This document shows positions 43,232 through 51,653 of a DNA stretch of 64,000 bases, one piece after another. The position numbers and the translations under genes are program-made. Each line of letters starts with the position of its first letter. Position 1 is the first letter of the stretch. The notes under the pieces are model-generated. The model had not been told where the DNA came from. It did not search any database and was given only the letters and a program-made list of their open reading frames with translations. This DNA is from PoT sp049331405 (GTDB lineage: Bacteria; Planctomycetota; Planctomycetia; Isosphaerales; Isosphaeraceae), in NCBI RefSeq assembly GCF_049331405.1, contig NZ_CP186274.1, positions 1,984,001-2,048,000 of the forward strand, given 5' to 3'.

Positions 43232-45001
43232 TCAAGAGGCCCGGAGTAACCTGGCGTAGACGGCCTCGGCGTCGATGGCCGTCGCGGCTTCGCCCGGCGC
43301 TCTCGGCGACGCGACGAGGTGGATCGGCGCGGCCCGGTCGCTGTGGTTGTAGGTGTTAAGGTTGCTATAGAGCCATTCGGAGTGGCAGGCGATCCCCCGC
43401 GCAAGATGCACGAGCTGGATCAGGTCGAACTCGAGCCGGGGCTCGAGGTCCTCGGCCGAGTCCTGGCCTTGCACGAAGTCTCGCCAGCTCGCGATGCCAG
43501 GGTTGGTGAACGCCACGACGCCGGGGAACCGGCGCAGGTCGTCGAGGAGCGTCGTCAGGTCGTGCAGCGAGTCGACCATGTAGAGCAGGCTGGGGTTCCC
43601 GACGATGGGGCCGATCCTCGCCATGACCTTCTTGTCGTGCCAGGAATGCTGCATCGGGCAAGGGGGGAGCTCGGCCGCACGCTCGGCGTCGAAGAAGACG
43701 ACCGGATCCCACGACTCGCAGAGCTGCTGGAAGAGCGCGGACGAGCGGGGGTCGAACCCGTCGCGGGCGGGAGACGGGTACGGGACGATCCCCCTCGGCG
43801 TGCGACCGACGGGAGCGGACTCGACCTCGGAGGCGGCCTCGACGGCGTCCCTGAGCCGACGCGCGGACGATTCCCAGGTGAACCGCGAGGCCTGCTCGAG
43901 GGCCGCCTTGCGCAGCTCGGCGAGCCGATCCGGATCGCGGAGGAGGCTCGTCACCTTTTCGGCCCAGTCGGCCGGGTCGCCCGTCTTCGCGAGCAGGCCG
44001 GCGGAGCCGACGACCTCGGGCTGCGACGAGTTGTCGGCGGCGACGACCGCCGCGCCGCAGCGCATCGCCTCGAGGATCGGGAGGCCGAAGCCTTCGTAAA
44101 ACGACGGGCAGAGGAAGAGCTCGGCCCTTCGATAGAAGGCAAGGACAGCCTCGTCGCTCGCGGGGCCGGTCAGCACCACGCTCCCTTCCAGGCCGTAGTG
44201 CTCGATGCGCCCGCGCAACTGTTCGAGGTACCAGGCGTTATTCTGGCAGGTGAGCACGAGCTGATGCTTGCGCCTGAGGTCCGCCGGCAGGAGCGCGAAG
44301 ACGTCGATGAGGCCGATGGTGTTCTTGCGCCAGTCGACGTTGCCCAGGTAATACAGGAACGGCTTCGTGATCCGGTGTCGGGCGAGCACGAGGTCGTCGT
44401 CCTCGGCCTCGTGAGAACCGGGAGCGGGCGGGCGGAAAAGCTCCGGGTCGGTCGCGGCCTGGATGTTGGCGATCCTGCGCTCGGGGACCGAGAAGATCCG
44501 CCGCGTGTCGCGCGACGTGGCCTCGGAGATGGCCAGCAAGAGGTCGTAAGTCTGGAGCCGACGGAGGTCGCGGAAGTACTCGTGCGAGACCCGCGGGTCG
44601 GCGAGATAGTGCCGGGGGAAGAGCGAGGGGATGAAGTCGTAGACGACCGACGCAAGCCGAGGGCCGTGCGGGACCGGCTCGGGGATCGCGAACCCTCGAC
44701 GCTCGACGACCGGGTTCAGCTCGAGCAACCAGTCGAGCCCGTGGGGGTTGCGCTGGACGAGTTGCTGGAGCGTGCCGTCGACGTGGTCGTCAGGGTCGGG
44801 CTCGACCGCGACCCACTCCACGAACCGGGTGTCCTGGCTCTCGTCCCAGTCCAGGAGCAAGTCGGCGCGATAGTAGAAGACGAAATCCCAGCCCCTGGTC
44901 TCGTGCAACAAGGCGAGGAGCAGCGACTTCGCGTAGCGTCCGATCCCGCGCCCACGGCAGCTCGGCGCCTGGATGGCGTGCAGGTCGACTCCCAGCCGCA
45001 T
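43232..45001 (-). CDS. GT4-family glycosyltransferase with C-terminal extension
   Basis: A 589-residue protein. Residues 1-390 are a GT-B glycosyltransferase family 4 enzyme: GVDLHAIQAPSCRGRGIGRY at the start and YRRAELFLCPSFYEGFGLPILEAM with the EGFGLP-type donor motif. ADNSSQPEVVGSAG follows. From about 400 on there are 180 extra residues (SPARDGFDPRSSALFQQLCESWDP...), which I cannot assign; they include a Cys pair near PCPMQHSWHD and a His-rich end. The enzyme likely adds a sugar to a surface glycan from a nucleotide donor. The extension might carry a second activity or bind a partner. Confidence 0.83.
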   Translation of the reverse strand: MRLGVDLHAIQAPSCRGRGIGRYAKSLLLALLHETRGWDFVFYYRADLLLDWDESQDTRFVEWVAVEPDPDDHVDGTLQQLVQRNPHGLDWLLELNPVVERRGFAIPEPVPHGPRLASVVYDFIPSLFPRHYLADPRVSHEYFRDLRRLQTYDLLLAISEATSRDTRRIFSVPERRIANIQAATDPELFRPPAPGSHEAEDDDLVLARHRITKPFLYYLGNVDWRKNTIGLIDVFALLPADLRRKHQLVLTCQNNAWYLEQLRGRIEHYGLEGSVVLTGPASDEAVLAFYRRAELFLCPSFYEGFGLPILEAMRCGAAVVAADNSSQPEVVGSAGLLAKTGDPADWAEKVTSLLRDPDRLAELRKAALEQASRFTWESSARRLRDAVEAASEVESAPVGRTPRGIVPYPSPARDGFDPRSSALFQQLCESWDPVVFFDAERAAELPPCPMQHSWHDKKVMARIGPIVGNPSLLYMVDSLHDLTTLLDDLRRFPGVVAFTNPGIASWRDFVQGQDSAEDLEPRLEFDLIQLVHLARGIACHSEWLYSNLNTYNHSDRAAPIHLVASPRAPGEAATAIDAEAVYARLLRAS

Positions 45002-45739
45002 GATCGAAGACCCCTTGTTGACGTCCTTGCCGAGGGGAGCCCCACTCTGACCCTTGGCTCGCGGATTCCAGAAGGGTTTATCAGAAATCGCGGATCCCGA
45101 GAAGGCCGGTGCCGGTGGGGCCTGGCGGGTTGGTGCTGCGAGTTCGAATGCCGACGTCGGCCCCGGGCACGAGCGGGCTCAACGGCCCCGCGTGTCAGAC
45201 TCGGTCCGACGCGGATTTTCGGCTGGCGACCTCTCGGGCTTCAATCGCGTGCGCAAATCAAGCTCGATCGGGAAGGTCACTGCTCGCAGCCTTGGCCGCC
45301 CAGTTGACTCGAGACCCATTTCACGACCAATATGATTAGGCTTCATGGCCGTGTGCAATTCATGACGTCCATATGAATCTTCAATTCAGAATATGATACC
45401 GGCCGGTCGAGCCGGCTTCGGATCGATCCCGGGCGCGACGATGTTGTCGAGAGGCCATAACCGTCCGAAAAGCCCGCGGACATCCCCGCGCATCGGTCTC
45501 GCCTATGCTAAACTGTAATGGTTTCGCTGCCTTTGTTGGATTTGGTGGAAATTTCGGTTTGTTGGCCTCTCTTTTGCAATGATTTCCCCCACAAAGGACG
45601 CGTGCGAGACTTCGTCACGGTCGACTCTTCCGCGAGATGTTTCTGCCATCAAGAAGATACACCTTCATCCTTGATCGCCACCGGTGCGCGCCTAGCCGGC
45701 CGCGACCCCGGCCCGGGGTCGTCGGGAGGTACCACGCCC
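45002..45739. other. Long intergenic region before the beta-helix gene
   Basis: In these 738 bases composition falls near 45310-45420 and 45500-45600. ATTCAT (45358-45363) and ATGAAT (45373-45378) form a small inverted repeat, and TATGAT occurs at 45331-45336 and 45394-45399. One or more promoters for the diverging genes probably lie here. No gene or RNA was recognised. Confidence 0.45.
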
Positions 45740-47989
45740 ATGATTTTCCTGAAGAAATCCGCCTCGAATCGACATCGAAGGACGAGGCCGCTGGCCCCAT
45801 CGCTGGGCGATGGACGACGCCTGACATTCGAGGGGCTGGAAGACCGAGCCCTGATGGCCGTCCTGTACGTGGCTCCTTCGGGATCGGACTCGGGTCCTGG
45901 CTCGATCGCGAGCCCGTTCAAGAACATTCAGGAGGCCGTCACGGCGGCGAACTCGGGGGACCAGATCCGGGTGGCGTCGGGGGTCTACACGTATAGCTCG
46001 ACCGCGGACAAGTTCGGGCCTCGGGGTCAGCAGAGCTACTCGGGGGTCCTGGGCACGACCGCGGTGATCGCGATGTTCGGCAAGCAGATCAGCATCCTGG
46101 GCGGGTATTCCACGAATAACTGGGACGTGGCCGATCCCAAGGACAATCCGACGGTCATCGATGGGCAAGGGAGGTATCGCGGGATCTTCGCGCTGGGGAC
46201 GAGTTCCCTGACGAGCATGAACCTCGACGGCTTCATCATCCAGAACTGCGTGGCGACCGGCATCCCCAAGCGCGGGGGGCTCGACGCGACGTACGGGTTC
46301 GGCGGGGGGATCTTCGTCGACATGGGAGACCCCTCGGCGCAGAACCAGGTGGCCCCCTGGGCGTTCAGCAACCTCGTCTTCATCAACAACATCGCCATCG
46401 GCAGCCCGTCGGGAGCCTCCGAGGGGGCGAGGGGTGCGGGCGGGGCCATCGCCCTGCGGCACGTCGCCGGCAGCTTCTTCAATAACGACGTCTTCGTCGG
46501 CAACCAGGCGATCGGGGCGAACGGGTCGGTGGTCGGCGGCAACGCGCTCGGCGGCGCGGTCTTCGTCGACAACTCGAACGTGCTCGCGTCCAAGCTGATT
46601 TTCGCCAACAACGTCGCGAACGCCGGCGACGGCGCGGGGTCGGGCTCGCTGAATGGCGTGACGGCCGACGCGCTCGGCGGGGCCCTGTCGGCGATCAGCG
46701 ACAGCGCGGTGGCACTCTTCGACACGACCGCGTACAACAACCTCGCCCTGGCGGGCAACGCCGCCAACACGGCCAACAGCCAGGGGGGCAGCGGCTACGG
46801 CGGCGCCTTCTACGGCGAGGGGGCCGACGTGATCCTGAGCTTCACGGGCTCGTACATCAATAACAACCAGGCCTGGGGCGGCAACGGCGGCACCGGCGGG
46901 ATGGGCGCGGGCGGGGCCATCGAGACCAACAGTGCGGCCTTCCTGATGCGGCAGTCGTACGTCGTCGGCAACGCCGCGGCCACGGGCAGCTCGACCACGA
47001 ACGGCTCGGCCGGCGGCGGAGGCGGCGGCGGGATCTACCTGACCCGATACACGGGGAGTGCCATCAGCAACGTGACGAACTCGGTCATCGCGGGCAACAC
47101 GGTGGTCGTGGGCGCCGGCGGCAACGCCAACCTCGGCGGCGGCGGCGGCGGGATCTGGGTCCAGGGAGTCCCGCTCGTCCTGAACCAGGACACGATCGGC
47201 AACAACAGCATCGACCCCAGGCTTGAGTTCGGCCAGGCGTTGATCGCGGTCGACTACGGCGTGCCGACCCCTTCGGTCGTCAACATCATCGATAGCATCA
47301 TCTCCGATGAAAACGGCAGCCGGGGCGGGGCCATTGAGGTCTTGCAAGGCTCCAGCCAGGTGAACCTGAGCCGGGTCCTCTCCTGGAACAACAAGAGCCT
47401 CACCGGCGTCACGCGGAACGGCGTCAACGGGCTCAACACCGTGATCACGGCGAACCCGTCGAGCACCACGCCGAGCATCTTCCAGGCGCCTTACGCACCC
47501 AATTACAACTATCACCTCGTCACCACCACGCCCAATCCGGCCATCAACGGGGCGAGGGGATCGTCGAACACGGTCGACATCGACGACAACCCGCGCGACG
47601 GCGTGCCCGATCTCGGTGCCGCCGAGGCGACCATCCCCAACGTCGAGTTCTCCGGCTCGTTGGTCGTCAGGGCGGGGGCTCCCTCCGTGATCAACCTCGT
47701 CCGCCACGGCGACCTGACGAGCGCGGCGAGCGTGCTCGTCTCGCTCGCGGCCGGCGGGACGGCGCGATCGGGTGTGGACTTCGCCCCCTTCGGCAATGGC
47801 AACATCGCCACCGTGGATTTCGCCGCCAACGCCGCGACAGCCACCCTGGTGATCCCCACCATCCTCAACAGCTCGTTCGGCTCGTTCCGGACCCTGAACC
47901 TCATCCTGAGCGTGCTCCCCAATGGCGGGAGCAAGGCCAGGATCGGCGTGACGAGCGGGATCACCGTGACGATGGTCAACAACAGTTGA
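45740..47989 (+). CDS. Surface beta-helix protein with LExR motif and Calx-beta domain
   Basis: A 749-residue predicted surface protein. LTFEGLEDRALMAV at 28-41 is the LExR-type planctomycete N-terminal motif. A long run of beta-helix rungs follows (YVAPSGSDSGPGSIASPFKNIQEAVTAA, NSGDQIRVASGVY, then Asn/Gly-rich repeats like NNVANAGDGAGSG), similar to pectate-lyase-like folds. A stretch DIDDNPRDGVPDLGAAEAT is the choice-of-anchor Q type end, followed by a Calx-beta domain (about 630-745). GGGAGG ten bases before the ATG supports 45740. Probably binds or cuts polysaccharide; no catalytic residues are proven. Confidence 0.8.
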   Translation: MIFLKKSASNRHRRTRPLAPSLGDGRRLTFEGLEDRALMAVLYVAPSGSDSGPGSIASPFKNIQEAVTAANSGDQIRVASGVYTYSSTADKFGPRGQQSYSGVLGTTAVIAMFGKQISILGGYSTNNWDVADPKDNPTVIDGQGRYRGIFALGTSSLTSMNLDGFIIQNCVATGIPKRGGLDATYGFGGGIFVDMGDPSAQNQVAPWAFSNLVFINNIAIGSPSGASEGARGAGGAIALRHVAGSFFNNDVFVGNQAIGANGSVVGGNALGGAVFVDNSNVLASKLIFANNVANAGDGAGSGSLNGVTADALGGALSAISDSAVALFDTTAYNNLALAGNAANTANSQGGSGYGGAFYGEGADVILSFTGSYINNNQAWGGNGGTGGMGAGGAIETNSAAFLMRQSYVVGNAAATGSSTTNGSAGGGGGGGIYLTRYTGSAISNVTNSVIAGNTVVVGAGGNANLGGGGGGIWVQGVPLVLNQDTIGNNSIDPRLEFGQALIAVDYGVPTPSVVNIIDSIISDENGSRGGAIEVLQGSSQVNLSRVLSWNNKSLTGVTRNGVNGLNTVITANPSSTTPSIFQAPYAPNYNYHLVTTTPNPAINGARGSSNTVDIDDNPRDGVPDLGAAEATIPNVEFSGSLVVRAGAPSVINLVRHGDLTSAASVLVSLAAGGTARSGVDFAPFGNGNIATVDFAANAATATLVIPTILNSSFGSFRTLNLILSVLPNGGSKARIGVTSGITVTMVNNS

Positions 47990-48028
47990 CTGTTGTACTG
48001 ACGTAATCCCCTTGGCTAATGCCATGCA

Positions 48029-48068
48029 ACAAGGGCCTGCCGCTTCAGGCGAAGCGGCAGGCCCTTGT
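48029..48068. terminator. Bidirectional hairpin between surface protein and glycosyltransferase
   Basis: An 18-base perfect inverted repeat: ACAAGGGCCTGCCGCTTC (48029-48046) pairs with 48051-48068 around a four-base loop. It ends the plus-strand surface gene and the minus-strand glycosyltransferase. Confidence 0.75.
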
Positions 48069-48101
48069 ATCGTTCACGTTTTGATTGGAGCGAACCGAAG
48101 C

Positions 48102-50384
48102 TCAGGCCGCTCTCGAACTATCCTTCGCGGGTGCATCGGTGGCGGCGGGCTCGGCGAAACGCGTGCCTTGCCAGCGGGCGATGACTTCGCGGTAGAAGAG
48201 TTCCGAGCGCCTCGCGAACTCATCGACGGTGAAGTGGGCGAGGAAACGCTCGCGGCCGCTGACTCCCATCCGGGAGCGGAGGACCGGGCTGCCGCCGAGA
48301 GTCGTGATGGCTCTGCCGAGCTCGACGGAATCGCCGGGCGTGACGAGCAGGCCCGTGTCGCCGTCGAGGACGATCTCGGGGATGCCGCCGGTCTTCGTGC
48401 CGATGACCGGCTTGCCCAGCCGCATGGCCTCGAGGAAGACGATGCCGAAGGACTCGTAGAGCGAAGGGGCGACGAAGATGTCGCATTGCTCGATCAACGA
48501 CGTCTTCATCCCGTCCGAGACGCGACCCAGGAACCGGACTCGCTTCGAGAGCTCGGGGCCCCAGAGTTCCTTGAGGGTCTCGACGTACGTCTTGCCGGCC
48601 CGGCCCTTGTGCCCGTCGGAGTCGCTGTTGTCGGAGCCGGCGAGCCAGAGGACGAGGCCGGCATCCCGCTGAGCCGCCTGGGCGAAGGCCCGGCCTAATT
48701 CCAGGATCCCCTTGCGCGCCTCGAGCCGGCCGACGTAGAGCATCCTCACGCAATGCGGGTCGAGGGGCTCGAGCGGCTCGCGGGGAAGCTCGTCGGCGTC
48801 GGGGAGGCCGATCGGGATGACGGTGGACTGCCTCGCGTGGTTGTCGAGCTTGGCGTCGTAGACATCCTCGATGGTCTTCGCGATCGCCCGGCTGATGGCG
48901 ATGACGCCCGACGCGTAGCTCAACTCGAGCCGTTCGGCCGCGATCCCGCCGACCATGCCGGCGTCGAGCGGCAGGCCGGAGATCTGGCGGATGACCTCCG
49001 ATGGGGTCTCGAGCCTTACAACCAACGGGGCGAACCCACTCACGCCGACCGCTGCCCCTTCGCCGTTCCAGAGGGGAGCCTCGACCACATCGAATTGCAT
49101 CTGATCCTGCACGGAACGCAGCCAGCGCAGGACCGAGAGGGAGAAGGGCTTGTCGGAGTCGTGCGGGATGCCGACGACCTGATAGTCGCTCGGCTTCGTG
49201 TTCCCGGGGCCATAGCCGCCGCGAAGCACCACGACCTCGTGACCCTGCCGCGCCAGGCCTTCCGCGAGATACTCGGTGTAAACGGCGATCCCACCAGGAG
49301 AGGAGCCGCCGAACTCGCCGCAGATCAGGGCGATTTTGAGGCCTCGGCCTTCGGTGGAGGCGGGAGCCTGCCAGGTCGGCATAGACCGGAGGTTGAGGAA
49401 TTCTCGCGTCGGTGCGGCCTGGAGCGGGGCCTGCTCGATCTTGCCGCTGCGATAACGCCAGCCGAGCCGGAGGCCCTTGGAGTAGCCATCGAGCCACTGC
49501 TTGAGGAACCGGGCGGCGTCCCAGGGCTTGATCTTGAAGGTCAGGGTCCAGATGACGAACCACTTCCAGTAGGCCACGAGCGAGCGGAAGACGCGTGCCG
49601 ACGTGTAGAGGTACGACGTCTTTGTATGCTTGATGGCAAAATACGTGTAACTGCGGAGGATATTGAAATAACTGATGTCGTAGCCGTTCTTGCGGAAATG
49701 GCTCGACGCGGGGAAGTGGTCGACGTAGGCCCTGGGGTGATGCACGATCCGATAGCCGGCGCGGATCATCCGGACGCAGAGGTCGGTCTCTTCGTGCTGG
49801 TAGATGAAGTTGGCGTCGAACCCGCCTATCGCCTCGATGGCGGTGCGGCGGAAGGCCATGTTGCAGCCGTGGAGCCGGTTGAACCAGGGGCCTTCGGGCG
49901 AGTTCTGGTCGCCGGGCTCGAGGCGGACGTGGTTGTGCGCATCCCCCGTCTCGCTGACGATCGCGTTGCGGTTCTGCATCAGAGGCGCGGGCTGGGCGTT
50001 CGCGTGGATCGTCGAGCCGCCGACCCCGCCGCAGGAGGGCCCCTCGCGCTCGAAGGCCTCGACCAGCTCGTGGAGCCAGAGGTAGCTCGGTTCGGCGTCG
50101 TCGTCGATGAACGCGAGGATCTCGCCCGAGGCCATGCCGATGCCGACGTTGCGCGAATACGCAAGGTTCAGCTCGGGGATGTGCCGGACCTTGACGTCGG
50201 CCAGGCCGTCGGCGAACTCCTTCATGTCGGCCGGGCAGGGGCCCAGGACGAGGACGAGTTCGAGGGGCCGATACGACTGGTCACGGAGCCGCTGGAAGAG
50301 CCGCTGGACGTAGGGTGCCGGGCGATTGGCCGTGCTGACGATGACCGAGACCAGGGGGCGTTGTCCGTGCGGATCGGTCGGCAT
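48102..50384 (-). CDS. Fused GT2-GT4 glycosyltransferase
   Basis: A 760-residue protein joining two glycosyltransferases. About 10-290 is GT2: VSVIVSTANRPAPYVQRLF, AFIDDDAEP (DxD), HGCNMAFRR and an HEETDLC segment. From about 350 comes GT4: ICGEFGGSSPGGIAVYTEYLAEGLA and APSLYESFGIVFLEAM with the E-x7-E donor-binding motif. The two could act in turn on one glycan. I chose ATG 50384 with GAGGAAG nine bases upstream. It shares strand and region with GT4 (43232) and the small helical proteins, so it probably serves one surface glycan pathway. Confidence 0.86.
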   Translation of the reverse strand: MPTDPHGQRPLVSVIVSTANRPAPYVQRLFQRLRDQSYRPLELVLVLGPCPADMKEFADGLADVKVRHIPELNLAYSRNVGIGMASGEILAFIDDDAEPSYLWLHELVEAFEREGPSCGGVGGSTIHANAQPAPLMQNRNAIVSETGDAHNHVRLEPGDQNSPEGPWFNRLHGCNMAFRRTAIEAIGGFDANFIYQHEETDLCVRMIRAGYRIVHHPRAYVDHFPASSHFRKNGYDISYFNILRSYTYFAIKHTKTSYLYTSARVFRSLVAYWKWFVIWTLTFKIKPWDAARFLKQWLDGYSKGLRLGWRYRSGKIEQAPLQAAPTREFLNLRSMPTWQAPASTEGRGLKIALICGEFGGSSPGGIAVYTEYLAEGLARQGHEVVVLRGGYGPGNTKPSDYQVVGIPHDSDKPFSLSVLRWLRSVQDQMQFDVVEAPLWNGEGAAVGVSGFAPLVVRLETPSEVIRQISGLPLDAGMVGGIAAERLELSYASGVIAISRAIAKTIEDVYDAKLDNHARQSTVIPIGLPDADELPREPLEPLDPHCVRMLYVGRLEARKGILELGRAFAQAAQRDAGLVLWLAGSDNSDSDGHKGRAGKTYVETLKELWGPELSKRVRFLGRVSDGMKTSLIEQCDIFVAPSLYESFGIVFLEAMRLGKPVIGTKTGGIPEIVLDGDTGLLVTPGDSVELGRAITTLGGSPVLRSRMGVSGRERFLAHFTVDEFARRSELFYREVIARWQGTRFAEPAATDAPAKDSSRAA

Positions 50385-50527
50385 GGTCGGGGGCTTCCTC
50401 ACGCGTCGTTCGTTGGGGCGATTCCTGTCCGGGCGGAACGGGGCGTCCGCCCGACGCACCTGCCCTTTTATTGAGGGTCGGTCCGCCTCTGGCATTGGGT
50501 CGAAGGAGGGGCTGGTCTGCCTCGGGC

Positions 50528-50866
50528 TCAGTCGGATTCCGAGCGACGGGCCTCGGCCTCACGCCTCAGCTCCGCGAGCGAGAACTCGACCCGGCCGAGG
50601 ACCTCGGCGAGCAGGAGGTTGTAGCGGATCTGCGGGCGGAAGAAGGGCTGCCCCAGCCTGGCGATCAGGCGCTTGACCCGGCTCAATCGGCCGGTCTGCA
50701 CCCGTTCCCAGTAGTCCCCTTGCTCCCGAAGGACGCGCACCAGATCACCCACGGAACCGGCCAGGGAATAGGCCGACTGCTCATGGTCCCATGCGCGGGT
50801 CTGTTGGTCGAGCTTGACGGCCGCATCGTGCGTGGTCGTCAAATGCCCTCTCTCGAGGGAAATCAT
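50528..50866 (-). CDS. Small helical protein upstream of the fused glycosyltransferase
   Basis: A 112-residue protein without a recognised domain. It has long helices (AVKLDQQTRAWDHEQSAY, VGDLVRVLREQGDYWERVQ, RYNLLLAEVLGRVEFSLAEL). The start ATG 50866 is chosen for GGGAGG seven bases upstream; an earlier in-frame start would add a non-coding-like lead. It lies 143 bases before the fused GT2-GT4 gene on the same strand. Its helical make-up and its neighbour recall the protein at 42747. Confidence 0.55.
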   Translation of the reverse strand: MISLERGHLTTTHDAAVKLDQQTRAWDHEQSAYSLAGSVGDLVRVLREQGDYWERVQTGRLSRVKRLIARLGQPFFRPQIRYNLLLAEVLGRVEFSLAELRREAEARRSESD

Positions 50867-51077
50867 CCGCCGGCCTCCCTGCCAGTAGGACGAAGGTACG
50901 AGTACTCGGGCCGACACTTTAACGGTCGGTCGGATGCTGTCAACCCGATCCGGACTTGTGAGCGGGTCGAGAGTTCGGGCATCGTCGCCCATTGCCCCCG
51001 GCTTTCGGGGAGTTTCTTCCCCTCGGTTTCAGGCTGTGTGCATTCGTTCTTGGCAAATCTCAAAGGGGGCCGCGTGG

Positions 51078-51488
51078 TCAGGGATAGGTCTTCGGGAGGC
51101 CGGTGAGCTTCAGCTTCGAGTCTTGAATCGGGCCGGGGATCGGCTGTCGCCAGGCCGTGAGGATCCGCTCCTCGCCGCGAGCCAGGCGGAAGGCCTCGGT
51201 GTAGAGGATCTCCTCGCCGCGATACATGGTGAGCCGGTGGTCCCCGGCGGGCAGGTCGAAGGCGATGGGAGTATCCGTGACGTCCGCGAGGTACGAGACC
51301 TTGCCGTCGAGGTTCAGCGCGACGCCCGGCTCGGTCACGTGGATCAGCACGTTGCCGGTCTGCGGCCCGACGTGGGCCACGACCCACCAGAGCCAGAGGA
51401 TCGCGACCATGGAGCCGATGGCCCCGCCCGTGAGCTTGCTCAGGACGATCCTGACGCCGAACGAGCCGAAGGATGAGCGCAGCAACAT
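51078..51488 (-). CDS. Membrane-anchored PEGA-like protein
   Basis: A 136-residue protein with a membrane helix at about 24-40 (GSMVAILWLWWVVAHVG) and an extracytoplasmic PEGA-like beta domain: GNVLIHVTEPGVALNLDGK, DLPAGDHRLTMYRGEEILYTEAF. PEGA domains are found in S-layer and surface proteins. The chain ends soon after. It lies 165 bases downstream of the sigma factor fusion gene on the same strand, so it could respond to it (inference). Confidence 0.72.
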   Translation of the reverse strand: MLLRSSFGSFGVRIVLSKLTGGAIGSMVAILWLWWVVAHVGPQTGNVLIHVTEPGVALNLDGKVSYLADVTDTPIAFDLPAGDHRLTMYRGEEILYTEAFRLARGEERILTAWRQPIPGPIQDSKLKLTGLPKTYP

Positions 51489-51653
51489 AGCTTGACCTCA
51501 AGCAAAATGAGGGACGGACGTTCCCCGCTCCCGCCGAGCCGAGGGCATGGCGGAGTTCACTCGCGACGATTTCTTGGCAGGCTGGGTTGTCGCCCTAACA
51601 CGGCGACGACCCTGCGGATCAGCCTGGTTTTGCCCTCGTTCCCGCCGGGCCCT

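Noticed and set aside
45692..48025. A long open frame on the minus strand, over 700 codons, across the beta-helix gene
   Set aside because: It is antisense to a convincing surface protein, is made of Arg/Asp/Val/Gly-rich sequence, and has no ribosome site. High GC makes such frames common.
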